Positions 41,299 through 54,729 of a stretch of DNA of 64,000 bases are shown here, piece by piece. Below the pieces are notes generated by a model, which searched no databases, was not told the DNA's origin, and was given only the letters and a program-made list of their open reading frames with translations. This stretch comes from Istiophorus platypterus (taxonomy: Eukaryota; Chordata; Actinopteri; Istiophoriformes; Istiophoridae): NCBI GenBank assembly GCA_016859345.1, contig CM029126.1, positions 13,881,027-13,945,026 of the forward strand, given 5' to 3'. Numbering within the stretch: position 1 is the first letter of the stretch; the number at the start of each line of letters is the position of its first letter. The position numbers and the translations under genes are program-made.

Positions 41299-44200
41299 TC
41301 ATTTCCCAGCATTCTCAGAGGGATTGTACTCAGTTTCACCTGATGACACCTGAGAGATGCGGCGTGTGGAGCCCCAAAGGCGACGGGAAAATTGTCCTGA
41401 GCGAACCTGAGACGAAGGGGGGGGGTGACATGTTAATCTTCACTTCAGGGCTCCAGAGATGTTAAACTTAAGATGCTCAATTATCATCTGAAAAACCTGG
41501 TTTTCAACTAGTACTTAGCATATGATTACTAACCCCTCCTCATCACACACCCCACTCCTGCATTTCACAATCACTTCATGTCCTAGTTCTCACCTCCTCT
41601 GGCTTCCCTGCCCCCACCACAATTAACTTCCCATCTTCTAGTCCCACTAGGATGTGGCTGCACTCTTTGGTAACAGACACACTCCTCACAGGAACCTTCA
41701 GGGCCAGGGGTGTTACTGGAGCATCCAGACTGTCAAACAAAGGGGAGTTAAGGGTTTTCTTTACAGACCTAAAGTCTTCTATAAGTGCTGCAAATTAGCA
41801 TCATTATAACGAACTTCAAACTACGTTTCAATATCTTTACCTGTATAAATTGAGTATGTGGAGGCTGCCCTGCATGGTGCCCAGGATGACGTATTCGGAC
41901 ACCAATAGGAGAGCAGTCACCTGCTCTTCCATGGTGTAGGAGGACAGCAGATGGCCGTTTACTGAGTAAACATGAATGGAGTACTTGCCCTGCAGGAATA
42001 GGTAGAATTTGGACATTGCCATAAGCAGGCTGAGAAACCGGTTTGAGTTTACCTCTGTTTGCATACGAACTGTATTATATGTATTTGTTTACCTTCCTGT
42101 TCGACTTCTCCTCCAGTGAGGTCTGCACCACAATGTGGCCTTCCATGCCCACCTGGAGCTCAGAGATCTGGGCGGGTACACAGCTATTACCAGGAGGTCG
42201 CAGTGTTCGCAGGAACTGGCCTCGTCGGACAGTGTGCACAATTACAGTCCCGTCCTGACAAACAGTAAAAAGAGACTGAGGGTCAATTTTGATCCAGAAC
42301 AGTAGTGAAAATCGTGCTCTTTGTTCATTTTTAGGTTTGTTTTCTTTCTTTTTCTTTTTTTTTTACCCAAAGCAAACTAGTGAGAAACAATATCAAATAA
42401 ATAAATAAAATAAATAAAATGTAAGCTCCTACAACTACAGCTAAGAATCAAAGACTTGTATGTTCTCTGCACCTTCTCTGATGTAAATACTAATTAGGAT
42501 CTTTTTTTTTTAAATCTCAAAGTGAGAAAAATTGTGGCTTATCCGTGGTTCATTTTGTCAAAATACACTTTGCAGGTGTGAGCAACTGCTGGCAATAAGA
42601 TGGCCACATCAGTCTCCTTATGCCCATAAGTTTGTGTTTGTGTTCAGATTACATTCTCACTTGTAATGGGCCCTATCACATTTTGCTTAGACAACATCCA
42701 AGTAGTATTTTGAAGCATCTGATAGCTATTTAAGTTTTACATTTCTCATGCCTACACAAACATATAGAACTGAAGATGTGTGGACTCTAGAGGATTAAAA
42801 AACAAACAAACAAAAAACCTCGAGTTTACAATTTTCTGCTTATTGGCACATTACTTTGGCAAAACCAATCACACTCAGCAAGTGTTTATAGAGTGTAACA
42901 TCTCTGACCTTTGACCCTGAGACGGCCATGTCCAGTTCAGTGCTGATGGCCACACAGGTGACCTCCTGGTCATGTCCACAGAGAACCTGCACCGGCCGAG
43001 GAGACAGGCCGCTGGAGAAGCCACCCTGAAAGACAAAAAAGGAGAATCCATATGTGGAGCCATAACTTTGACAGCACAGCAATGTACAAGCATGTGATTG
43101 ACTTAGATGAAGACAGGGATACATAAAGACGTCTACCTGCTGTAGGACCTGCCACACTATGCAGGAGGTGTCCCTTGAACCAGAGATGAGGTAGATGCCA
43201 CAGAGATCCAGAGCCAAGCAAGTAACAACATCTTTGTGGAAACACACAAAAATACAAAACATTTTTTCCAAAATTCTCACAAAACTTGTATATCAAAAGA
43301 TAAATATTGGAAAAAAAAGATATAGCTTACCAATGTGCCGGCAGATCCTGCCCACCAGCTTGCCCTTTCCCAGTTGCGTGACGCGGAGACTGCAGTCCCA
43401 GTGCCCTCCGCTGAACAGCAGCCGTCCATCGTTGGAAACCACCAGCACCTGAGCACTGATCTCAACCCCGGGGGAGAAGGGTCCACTCAAGAAACGCTGC
43501 GTTCTGCACCAAAAAGCCGGGTGGGAAGAGATCAAAGCGAGTCAGATTCAAGAAGCGAGAGTGAGCTGTGGTGATTTATAATCAGCACATTAAACTGTCA
43601 TGACATCTCCAAATTACAACCTGCCTGAGACCCCAGTGCTCTCATGCTTCTTATCCTGATAATTTATACTCTGTTTACGGGGTCCACATTCCAGATAAGT
43701 ATAAAATAAGATCCATTAAAGCAGATTTCAATTAACTGAACAGACTTTGAAGCTTCTCAGGACTGCCAGACAGATGTTGTGCTTCCATTCAACCATTCAA
43801 CTGTCATGAAGTTTTTATGTGTCTTTTGAAAAGACATTAAACATAAGTGGGTTTTTACTCAATAGGTTGAAGATTTTTTTTTAACTAAAAAATATCTATT
43901 ATAAGGTTTTGGTGGACAAATATTTTGCAGACAGTAAATTCAGAATGTCAAAAGTCATGCTTTTTTCCATGCTATATATTATGTGATATTTTAATGTTAA
44001 ATAAAGTGCTTTCTCAGGGAACTCACTTGGGATTAGTCATCGTTGGGTCCTTGGTGAAGGTGAAGTAGTTGGCGATGTTTTTGTCATATGGCAGCCAACT
44101 GTGTGTTCCTATCAACCCATTTGAACTCACAGTCACCTGGAGGGAAATAATGGAATAATATGAAAATGAAAAACCTCTGCTCTTCAAATAATTCTGTCAT

Positions 44201-44342
44201 TGTTGTCATGACTGTGTCTAGTTTTTAAATTTGCCCCATCTGAAAATGTCCATACCAATATGTCTGAGCCCTGTATGATGAAGGAGCGGTTCTGGGTCTT
44301 TGGTACCACTGCCTGGACCAGAGGGAGGCCATCACTCACCAC
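41299..44342 (-). other. nbeal2: nbeal2 exons: C-terminal WD40 repeats
   Basis: Exons: 44342-44256, 44136-44027, 43503-43331, 43231-43137, 43025-42909, 42254-42093, 41989-41841, 41729-41594, 41406-41299. They contain SSNGLIGTHSWLPYDKN, LLFSGGHWDCSLRV, CGIYLISGSRDTSCIVW, VAISTELDMAVSGSKDGTV and SHILVGLEDGKLIVVGAG, the usual WD40 blades of the NBEAL family, and stop at TGA 41301-41299. Confidence 0.93.
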
Positions 44343-47300
44343 CTGCGGCACACACAAACACATACACAAACACGAAAATAAATACATACACAACACAATA
44401 TATATTTTTTTTTATTTTTAAAAGTAGAATAATGATATCATGAAAGGACTTAAAAGTATTTTAGGCCCCACCTCTACAAACGGGCGGAGTTTTTTGAGCC
44501 CCTCAAAGATGTTCGGGGGCACAGTGTCCAGGCGGGCCTGCCGCCTAGCTGCGTTCTCAGTCGACATGCGAGGAGGATGAGGCTCCTGGGTGCAGACAGG
44601 AACATGATATCAAACTGCTGCTGCTTTTGAAACTGAACATTACAGAATTTTGTTGATAACGGAATCTTGAAAAGTAGTTGGACTGGCAGTGGCACCTTAA
44701 GCAACTGACAGGGCGTCTGCCCAAAGTTGCTGATGATTCCCTCCAGGGCTTTGCGCTCAGTCTCGTTGGCAATTGCATCCAGATCAACTGCGCCTGGAGA
44801 AAGGCCGAACAGCAAGGAAGAATGATCAGCTATGTGACACAAGGAGCCCAGGAAAAAATACTCGAAAAAGTTACAGGTTTTTTCCTCTAAGAAAAGGTAT
44901 TCAGTCTTGCCTTACCTTCATAAGTGCAGTAGTAGAAGACATTGAGAGCATTCACTGCCTCTTCACCTCTCTGCTTGTAACCAAAGATTAAGTCAATCCA
45001 CTCATGGAGGTGACTGGACACATGCTCACATTCCTAAGGTTTCAACATACAAGATGCTGTTATCATAAATACTTGCATGATTGGCAGCCAGTTTGCATTT
45101 TAAGACTGTGGTGGTTTGTGTAGACTCACTAGGGCTTTCCTGTGTTTTCTGATGAAGTCTTCTCTTGATGTGGCCCAGCGAGGCAGCAGGACGTCTGTCA
45201 CTGGGTCCTGAGAAATTTGCAAATTTCCCAGGTCAAATCCTACAGAAAGCACAAAGCAAACATGCATTAGGTAACGGATGCCAGCAATATATCAGCTATA
45301 CATCTAAAAGTCAAAAATAAATCACATTAATATCCTTTAAAACAGTCAATTTAATTGGCTGCTGTTTTAAACAAGTAAGCTGTAACTGCACCTTACCGTT
45401 CATGTTCTGCAGGAATTCTGGGAAGTAGAAGAACTCTGGGATGAGCTCTTTGACATCAGCGGGACTCTCCATGCGAGCCTGCCAGGCGGCTGCCACTGAG
45501 TGGAACTGTCTGTCCGCACAGTCAAACCTAAAACAACGACAAGACGTGCCGGTATGAGACCAGAGAACAGCAGGAAATCCTCTGAAATATCACGCACTAC
45601 TCAGCGTTCCCACCTGCCACTCTGCAGCTGGATATGCAGGGTGGTGAATGGCTCCATGCGGATCATGTAGTGCATGACTCCTGCTGCATTCGAGTAGTGT
45701 GTGCCATAGTGGAATTTGTCAATGGTGCCTGTCGGGTCCTCAAAGCTCTCATACCTAGTGACAGATGGAGAAAAAAAATGCTGGAAGTTATAGATTCTTG
45801 ACATTGTACAAAGCATTGGTTTGCCTCTTTATAGAACTAAGAGTTGGCTTTTGTTCTGCAACCCTTTAAATACAAGAAACAACCCCTTACTTTTCTCTGA
45901 CATTCTGTGCATGGCGTGGATTGACAACTCCTATGGGTTTAGACAAATCTCTGAAAACTGATGGGTCCTCCAGATCCAGAGCAGGAGAGGTGTAGTCACA
46001 CAAGACCCAGGGGAACTGAGGACAACAAAACACAAGTGCAACATGATGCCTCCTCACACTGCAAGTGTATTATCTTTTGCATTAAAGGGATCATAAATGA
46101 TAGGAGTAAACACTGCCAGGGGAGACGGCATGTTCTTACCACAGGATACTGCGACAGGTCGTTGTAAGTGCGTCCAGCAATGGTGTTCAGTTGCATCAAA
46201 TACTCAAAATTGGAGATTTCTCTGTAAACCCATTTCTGTTAAACACATCAACACCAGATTGGTCAAATAGAAATAAGCACAATTCAGATGAAGTAAGTCA
46301 GTGTCATCAAGAGGAATATATTAAATAAACACCTGTGTAAGCCCAGATGCCTTCAGTAGCTCTTGTGGGGAGCGGGAGCCGAAGTAAAACAGGTTGGAAG
46401 GCCGCAACCCAAGGATCCTTGAATATACTTTGTTTCGCACCTGAAAGGGCAAAGATAATGTTTTCTTTTTCCACACCAGTGCATAATTTGACAAACACTG
46501 ATTATTTCACTCTAATCAAAGAGCAAACAGAGTTAAGTTTGAACTGAGCATCACCTTCTTCCTGAAGTTGATGAAGTAGTGAGCCTGATCTATGAAGAAG
46601 AGCTCCAGAGCAGATCGTCGCAGGTTGTAGCGCCTCAGATGGACTTCTCTGAGCTGCGACAGAGGCCTCTTGAAATCAAACCCGATTCCTAAAGGCAGAG
46701 ATATTACTCATTTTTTATAGAACCCTTTGAGGAACAGTTAAAAAAGAAGGCAAGGTGTGATGTTTTGGACCACATCTCTCTCTCACCTTCCTCTGTCTCT
46801 TCTTTCTCACTGCTGCCATCATAGAAGTAAAGATGGTGTGTGGTAACCTCTAGACGGCCCGGAACAACCGCCACGATGGTGATGAGCTCACAGTCTTCAG
46901 ACAAAACCAGCTTTTCTTTCTGGCTCTCATCTTCCCCCTCCACCCTGGAAGCATAAGAAAATGGTAAGCCTTTATATTTTCTGCATTGCATTTGCATATA
47001 TCAGGATTTTCATATTATACATATGGATACTTCAAGTAAAACGAGAACACCTTTTTGGTGAAATTAAGAGTTTCAAAGTGCGAAGTGACTTTTTTCTTGT
47101 GCGTTTATGGAAAAAAATCAAGACGTGCAGCAGAAGCTGTCACAAATGCTCTGACTCACTTATTATCCAAAAAGACGAGGTCCTCTTCTCCTAACTGATC
47201 ATCCTCCATGTCGCTCACTTTTGCTTCCTTTGCAACAGCCAGTGGGAGAGGTTCAGAGCTACGAGGGCTATCAGCTCCTGAAATAAAACACACACACAAA

Positions 47301-50300
47301 GTATCTTCAGAGCACAATTTCACTTTGATGACCAAACAAGAAAAGTTAATGTTTTTTTATGTTCTCTGTGACATACCCATGTTGTCCCGCAGGGCGCTGG
47401 CCTCACTGTGAGGATCATAGTTGTAGTTGGGCACAAGCTTGAGACGCATTTTTGAATAGGTCTCTGCATTGGACAATTTCCATTTAACCTCTGGTTGAAC
47501 TCTGTCAAAATAGGGCAATGGAAAAATTACAATTCAGCACATTCTGGGCGAGGTTGAACGCAAAAGGCTCAGATAAATGTTTGTATTGTATCTTCTTTGT
47601 ACAGCACAGAGTAAACTAGATCTTGGAGGCCACTGGCAGTACACGGTTTCCTCTTAGCTGATTTTACATGTGAATCCTTTGCCCGACGGCATTTTTCAAA
47701 AATAATTGATTGAGAGTCAGATATCATTATACCTGTTGGCCCATGCTCCTCTCTCACTGGTCAGAAGCCTGCGGAGAGCTCTCCAGTGCTGCCACACCAC
47801 CCCCTGCTGGCTGGAGCTCTGCTTCTGCCAACTGAGGTACCTGTTATTCTCACTTCTGACTCGCTTCAGGTAGGGGTCCACGACCATTTCCTGTTTCCCA
47901 AAAAACATTGAGACGTATCGAAAGGCTAATCTGAAAGGACGGAACTTCATTTGAACGTGCACAAGTCAAGAAAGTTCTTGTGACCTGAAACTTCGATTTG
48001 CTGTCAGATCTGTCTTTGTCCCGACGGAAGGCCGTGCTCATCAGGTCGTCGAAGCAGGAGTTCCAGAAGTTGGACATGATGTCGTGGCTCCTCCCGAATG
48101 TGTCCAGCTTATACTGCTCCATGGTGGGCTGAACCTAGAGGAGGATTTTGAGAGAGAGGCCATTCAGTCACACACAGTTGCAAAAATGTGACGAATGACA
48201 TAAGAAGGTTTCAGGCTAATATCAAATGCGGTTCTTGATGTGGAGTCCAAGTGACTGGGCAAAGCTGCACAACAAACATTAGTGAAACAACTGAGTCGGA
48301 TATCATAGAAAGTAATTACTAAAAAAGACATACAAATTATAATAAATAAAAGCTTATACATCAAACTTTTACACTAGCTATAACTTGTCCTTCTTTTTAG
48401 AAAACGTGCTGGCTAATTTTTTCTGATTGTAAATATAACTCAATATAACTCCTGCCACCATAAAATCTAGAGGATGAGTATGTTGGATGCATGAAAACAG
48501 GAGAATGAAATGGCATCATATTTCCCCATTTCAAAAGTTTCCTTCTTTTTTTATAGAAGACATTTTTTACAACTGCTGTACTGTTCAAACTCATGTGTGT
48601 TGTTGTTTTCTCTTCTATTACTGTCTCATATTTCCTAATAAAAACATGAAGCTATATAAAAATAAGTAAACCACCCTACACATACATTTAGGGCAAATGC
48701 ATAGGCTAAGTTACAAAAACTGCAAACACATACACACTTAGACATATATGTGAGAAATCAACCCGGTCCAATGTTCAAAGCTTTGAAGGCAGCCAAAGTT
48801 ATGCCATACCGTCTAATGTATTGTGGGATCCGTATACAAAAGCGATCTAAACAAAACAGATTTATGAACATGCACTGTCACACAGAGGGAAGATAAATCT
48901 ACACTCAGCTAGTGGTGAGTGTGTCTGTTTGGCATCAGTTCATAAAATATCTCAGCTTAAAGTCTGAGCATAAACTGATCTCTGCCTACAATATAGGGCA
49001 GTGTTTTTTTTTTTTTTTTTCACTTCTAAACTTTGCATTAGATTTCCCAGCCACACACTGGGAGGTAACGTGTTACAGGTCAGGAAGCAGGATCGCAAAA
49101 ATCCTCTATGTACACTGATGTGACGAAGAACAGAGCCAGCAGTGCCCGATAGTACTCATAACAAAAAGAGGAGGGAAGTCTCTATAGACTCCCTAAACAG
49201 CAGATAGATGACATTTGAATTCAAAAGCATAATGTCAGCCAACACACCGACCTGCTGCTGGTAAAAGCCCTGCCACTCCAGTGTGTGACAGTAAACCTTC
49301 AGGTCCTGGGCGAAGGTGGTGCTGCCATTGGTGATGGGTAGGTTGGGTAGCAGGCTCTGGAGGGTGACCGGGTTGGCATGCTGATCGAGCAGGGTTCGCA
49401 CAATGGGCACCAGCTGGGAGAATGTCTCCGGGTGACCGCAGTGTGTGCCGTCCATTACACCCCCTGGCCACAGGGGGGCGCCCAGCTGCCCCAGCAGGAA
49501 GCACACCTCCTCCCAGCTCAGACACAACACAGTCTGGAGCAGGCTGTGGAGCTTAACATAGGCCATCACACACACCTAAAGAGCCACAAAATGCAAAGAA
49601 CGTATTGGTTTTATGTTAGAGAGCCTGTTCGTGAATTTCATTGAAGAATATGATAAAAACATATATGGAACAATGTTTTATTTAGTTCAAAATAAAAAAA
49701 AAAATCTCGTTAAAAAAGGGTACAGATGTAAAGAGTATCAGCAATATGTAATTAAAGTGTCAGGAGTAAAAATACTCTTTATATAGAAAACTGGACCCTA
49801 TGGCTGTTATATTAGCATATATTGTATAATAAGATTGTTAACACTGATGAATCCATTCTAAGTACATTTTACTACTGTATTTGGTTGAGGTAAAGATGGA
49901 TTGAACTTTAAACATATTTTTAAGTGGTTTATCTATAACATCTCTTCGTATTTTAAAAGCTGAATAAATGCTTTGTGTCAGAAACCTCAATTTTGGTTGT
50001 GGGGGCAATATCTTAATCTCTGTTTTTATTGTATATATTCACTCAGTGGCTCAAGGGTTGTTTTCTTTCCAACATACCCACAGCTGTGATGTCATGGTGC
50101 TATGAAGTTAATTTGTTTCAGACCTGACATTTGGAACAACAAATGGCTTGAGGCAAAATTGGACTACTGTGGGAGTGAACACAACCAGCAACATGTGATA
50201 GAGAGCCTTATGGCCAGTTTATTTATGAATGCTCCCTTAATCCCACAATCCAACAGTGAGAAGAGCAGCAGCAGCCCTCATAACTCCGAGAGGAGCTGCC

Positions 50301-53300
50301 CTTTCATACTGAACCCTCCCTAAGAGGAATGGCTCAAATGTCTTTGAAAAGAAACCCATAGAAGGCTTGGTATGTCTTGGTATGGCTTTATCTGAGTGCA
50401 CTTATCAAGTTAAATAAATACTGTAACCTCCTTAAATTTATTTTCTGCAAAGTACAATCTCGGGGTGTGAAAGACATAAATGGTGAGATATTTTTTTCAT
50501 TTACTGTTTGTGTATGTAGGTGTGGGTGCAGCTGACCTGCGAGTGCTGCTGGTGGATATACCCGGTGATGATACGCAGGCCAATCTGGGCCATTTCCTTC
50601 AGTTCGATGTTCCCAGGGGTGCCGGGGGCACTATGCCAGGCCTGTAACCTGTCCAGCAGGTTCACCACCCCCTCAAATATCTGCAATAGAAAAACAAAAA
50701 AAAAAAACAAAAACAAAAAAACGGCTGTTACCAAAGGAACAAAAAAAAAAAAAAAGAAAGGGTAGACCTGTTTTGATACCTTCCACAATCTATGACAACC
50801 TAAAGCATTTCAGTACGTTAAGATACATCTTCACCTGCTTTTAAAGGCTGAATCCGACACTACCTACAACCAAGTGACTCTCCAACTGTGAGACTTTCCC
50901 GTTTACAATAAACAAAATAACTCAAAACAACCATACCCAGCTGCTATTTTAATACCCGGAATAGGCTATAAACGGTTGAAAAAAATAAAGGATTTTGAGG
51001 AGTCTTGCTCTAAATTTTCCATCAGTAAATTTAGCTGCATCAAAATCTGTTTTTAATCAGTTATGTCCAGCTGGACTGTACATGGACAACATAGGTTTTA
51101 AAGATGAGAGAATTTGGACTAAAGATAAGGAAGTATAAACAACTGAAATGTGATATCTTGAGATTACTTGAACTTGAACTACTTGAAATGATGCTATGTT
51201 GATCCAAGACTTTGTTGGGGAGAGAATGATAAAGTCCTGGACTTATGTCCATAATTGTCCCTGGTGTTTTCACAGTCACCTAACCTTTATCAAGTTGGAG
51301 GCAGACTTTCTATAACAGAATGTGTCAGCGTTATACCTTTTCACTCCACAGGGTGTGGTTGTCTGTACCCTCAGCAAACAGGAAGTCCTGCAGCAGCCTG
51401 AGTAGCCGAACCAGACTGGGACAGAAAGGCAGAGAAACCCCCTGGGCATCCCTCAGGTCTGACAGAGAGGACTCCAGCATCATCTCCAACAAACTGACAC
51501 ACAAACAAACCTTTTGTTCATGATGTGATAGTATTACTGTATATTTAGAGGAAAAGGTGACACAACTTAAGGTGTGGTTCAATTAGTTTTTCCCTTTGGG
51601 CCACGGCTCAACGCCGATTGAATGTGTTTGTTCTCTGAGGGGAAATATATTTCTTGAAATCCCCATTGCTGACCTTCGTTTGATATCATCGGGAGGGCGG
51701 ACCAGTTGGCAGGACGAGCCCAGTTTTGTGAGAACAGAAAAGACCTGTCCCCGCTCTCTCCACACCACATCCTCTGCCCCCTCTGCCCCACTGCCGCTCC
51801 ACAGCACGGAGAAGACGATGTTGGTGAGGAGGTTGCACAGCTCCTCCTCGGGGGTCTGCTGTAACATAAACACGATTCAGTCTCAAACTCACACAGAAAA
51901 GAACCAAAATGACAGACACACTGAAAGAGGAAAATAATTGATTCAGTAATCTGGGAAATCTGAGCTTAAAAACAAAGCAGCCGTACTTGTGGGTTGGATG
52001 TATTGGAGATTGTGTCTCCAGTAGGAGGGTCTGTCCCATAGCTTGCATCATCCAGTACGTTGGAGAGACTGGAGCTCTTCCTGGTTCTGAGTGGTGGAAA
52101 TGATTTACAGTGCTCTAGAGGAGATGGTGTGTTTGTCAGACTACCTGCAGGAGTGTGTGTTCCTGTATCTGCCATGACTCCAAGCTCCAAATCTAAGGGT
52201 GATGTACCAAAGGGAGAGAGGGGCTGGTACTCTCTCCCCTCTTCATTGGTGCAAGACGAGGAGATGTCAACTGCATTGGAGAGGGAGGACGAGTGGCTGC
52301 ACTGGTCCACTGAATCAAACGACTTAAAATGGAGGGAGCCGGTGAAGTTTTTCAGCGGTCCTCCACCTCCACTGGGAGGCGACTGGGATAAATCAGAGAA
52401 TCCCTCAGAGATGTCCCGCTGGCCACCTTCATCCTCCTCCTCCTCATCCTCGATGTCCTGTGAGCTGCGGTAGCTCATGAAGATGTCGTTGCGGGCCTCC
52501 TCTATGACCAGACTCTGATTCCTGCGCAGCAGTGGTCGGTAGTTTGGCTCCAAGGAGCTGTGGGTGCCAGAGTCTGCGATGCTCGCACTGTGGGACTCGT
52601 AGGACTCTTTCACATACAGTTTAGTGAGAACATCCTGCCAGCCAGGCTGCTTGGCGAGCTGCTTCACATAATCCTCATTGGAGTAGATCAGATGAAAGAG
52701 CTGAGGTAATATCACAGGGGGACAGGGAGAGCTTGTTTTCATACACAGATGATAAATATGCTTAGGATGAAAGTGCCTGTGGTGGTTTTTCAGGGCATGA
52801 ATCATATGAGTAGACTGACCTTGCGACAGACATCCAAGCGGACGGTGAGTTCAGCTCGATGGGACAGACAGACCACAGCCAGGAGGTCTCTGAAGTTAGG
52901 GCTTGCATCTGTTGGGCAGCAGCAAATCTAATGTCATTTTAAAGTCCATGAAAACCTTTTGTTTTTTTCTTTTTTTAAATCGGTTTTTTGCTATGAATAA
53001 TTGAAACTTTCATCAACCCACCTCTTGTTTTCTAACAATACAGGCATGTAAGATTTCTGTATATGTGATTTATTTTCTGCACTGTTTCTCATCAGCCACT
53101 TCCACTACATTCATCAATCTGAATTCAAGGTAACACTTTATTTTACAGGTCTACTGGTCTTGAATAACTTCTTTAAAAAGTTCCTGTGAAGAACTTTGGT
53201 ATTTGATCGTTATTTTGCTAAGTTTACCAAGTTATATTGAATTTATAAAGCAGTTGCAGAGAAATTTCCTTGCAAGAACTGCTCCATCCCACTTAAACCA

Positions 53301-54696
53301 GAGTAAACATTAATTCATTATATGTTCATCATTGGAAACCACCTATTTGCACGCTGAATTGAGCCAAAGACTCTAGGTTATGTCAGCTTAGCATTATGTG
53401 GAAGTGACCAATATCGAGTATTACATTTGAAAATTGTTTGTATTTTACCAAATCACAATCTGATGACTGTTGGATTGTTTACTTATGATGTCTGGGAGAT
53501 ACCACTTTTGATAAAATCTTTTCAAAGCGTATCCACACAGTCCTCATGAAGTAGATGAGTTTAATGTCATGAAACATATTAAGTTATAACTAAGGATGTT
53601 TTATTACTAACTTAAATTTTGATTGTTACTTATTAAAAGTCAGGTGCTGTAACTTTTATAGAGGTCTTTTTGGCCATTCACTTTAGAGCTCACTACACCA
53701 AAAGAGAGGGGTTGTTTCATCATTACCTGTAGCAAGGACCTGCTCATACAGACAGCGCACAGTGATCGTGGTGACAGGAAGGTCTTCAAGGAAACAAACC
53801 AGGCCAAGGTAGCCAAAATCCTTAAGCTTGACGCGCTGCTTGTTGCGCTCGGACACTCGCTCGCTCTTGAGGATTTTGTATAAAACCTGTGACAGCACGA
53901 GGAAATCGTGAGTTTGCAAATATGAAAATATCAACCAAATGATATATACTTTTAGAGGAGGTCCAGTCAGTTTTTCTCACCCTGAACACCCTCTCTCTGG
54001 CCTCGTCTCCAAAGCTTGGAGTCAGCAGCAAACAGTACAGCTGTTCCACACCCCACTCCAGCAGCACGGCCTGCACCTGCTCCCGAGGAGGGCTGCTCCT
54101 CAAGAGCTCGTACAGCACATCCAAAGCCCTCACCACCTGATTTGGAGAAGAATGAATCATCAGGACAGAGGGAAGAGCTGAAGGAGGAGGAGACTGATTC
54201 AGTAGATATATGTTTTAAGGAGGGTAATGGTTTATGTGGCAACAAGTAGAGAAATACCAAAAGAAAAATAAAAATTTAAGGGTGGATGAGTTTATTTGAG
54301 GACTGGAAGTGAAATATTATGCTTAAAAGGTCAAATGATAACAAAATTCAACTCCATAACGAAGCAGAGATGAAATGTGTGTACAACCTGCTGCTCCTCT
54401 CCTACAGCCAGAATGTAGGCGAGAACACTGTGGAGCTCCTCTGCTGTAGGACACTTGAGAAAGTCTTTCAGCAAAGCGAACAGAGAGGTTTGAATTGTTT
54501 GCTTCTCGTCAGACAGAGGGCTGCCATCCTTCTCCACACTATGACAAAAGACAAGATAAAGAAATGAAATGTCCTCTCAGAAGTCACTGTAAAATAGTCA
54601 AGAAACAAGCATAAATGTCAAAGAATTTTTTTAATAAACCTTATAAACAAACATTCAAATGCAGTTTCAATTTAATTGGTTTGGAATTCTTCTAAT

Positions 54697-54729
<33 letters not shown>

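Noticed and set aside
46787..46788. One-base uncertainty at the nbeal2 PH exon end
   Set aside because: I first placed the donor at 46788, but only 46787 keeps the reading frame into the next exon, so 46787 was used. No real frameshift is claimed.
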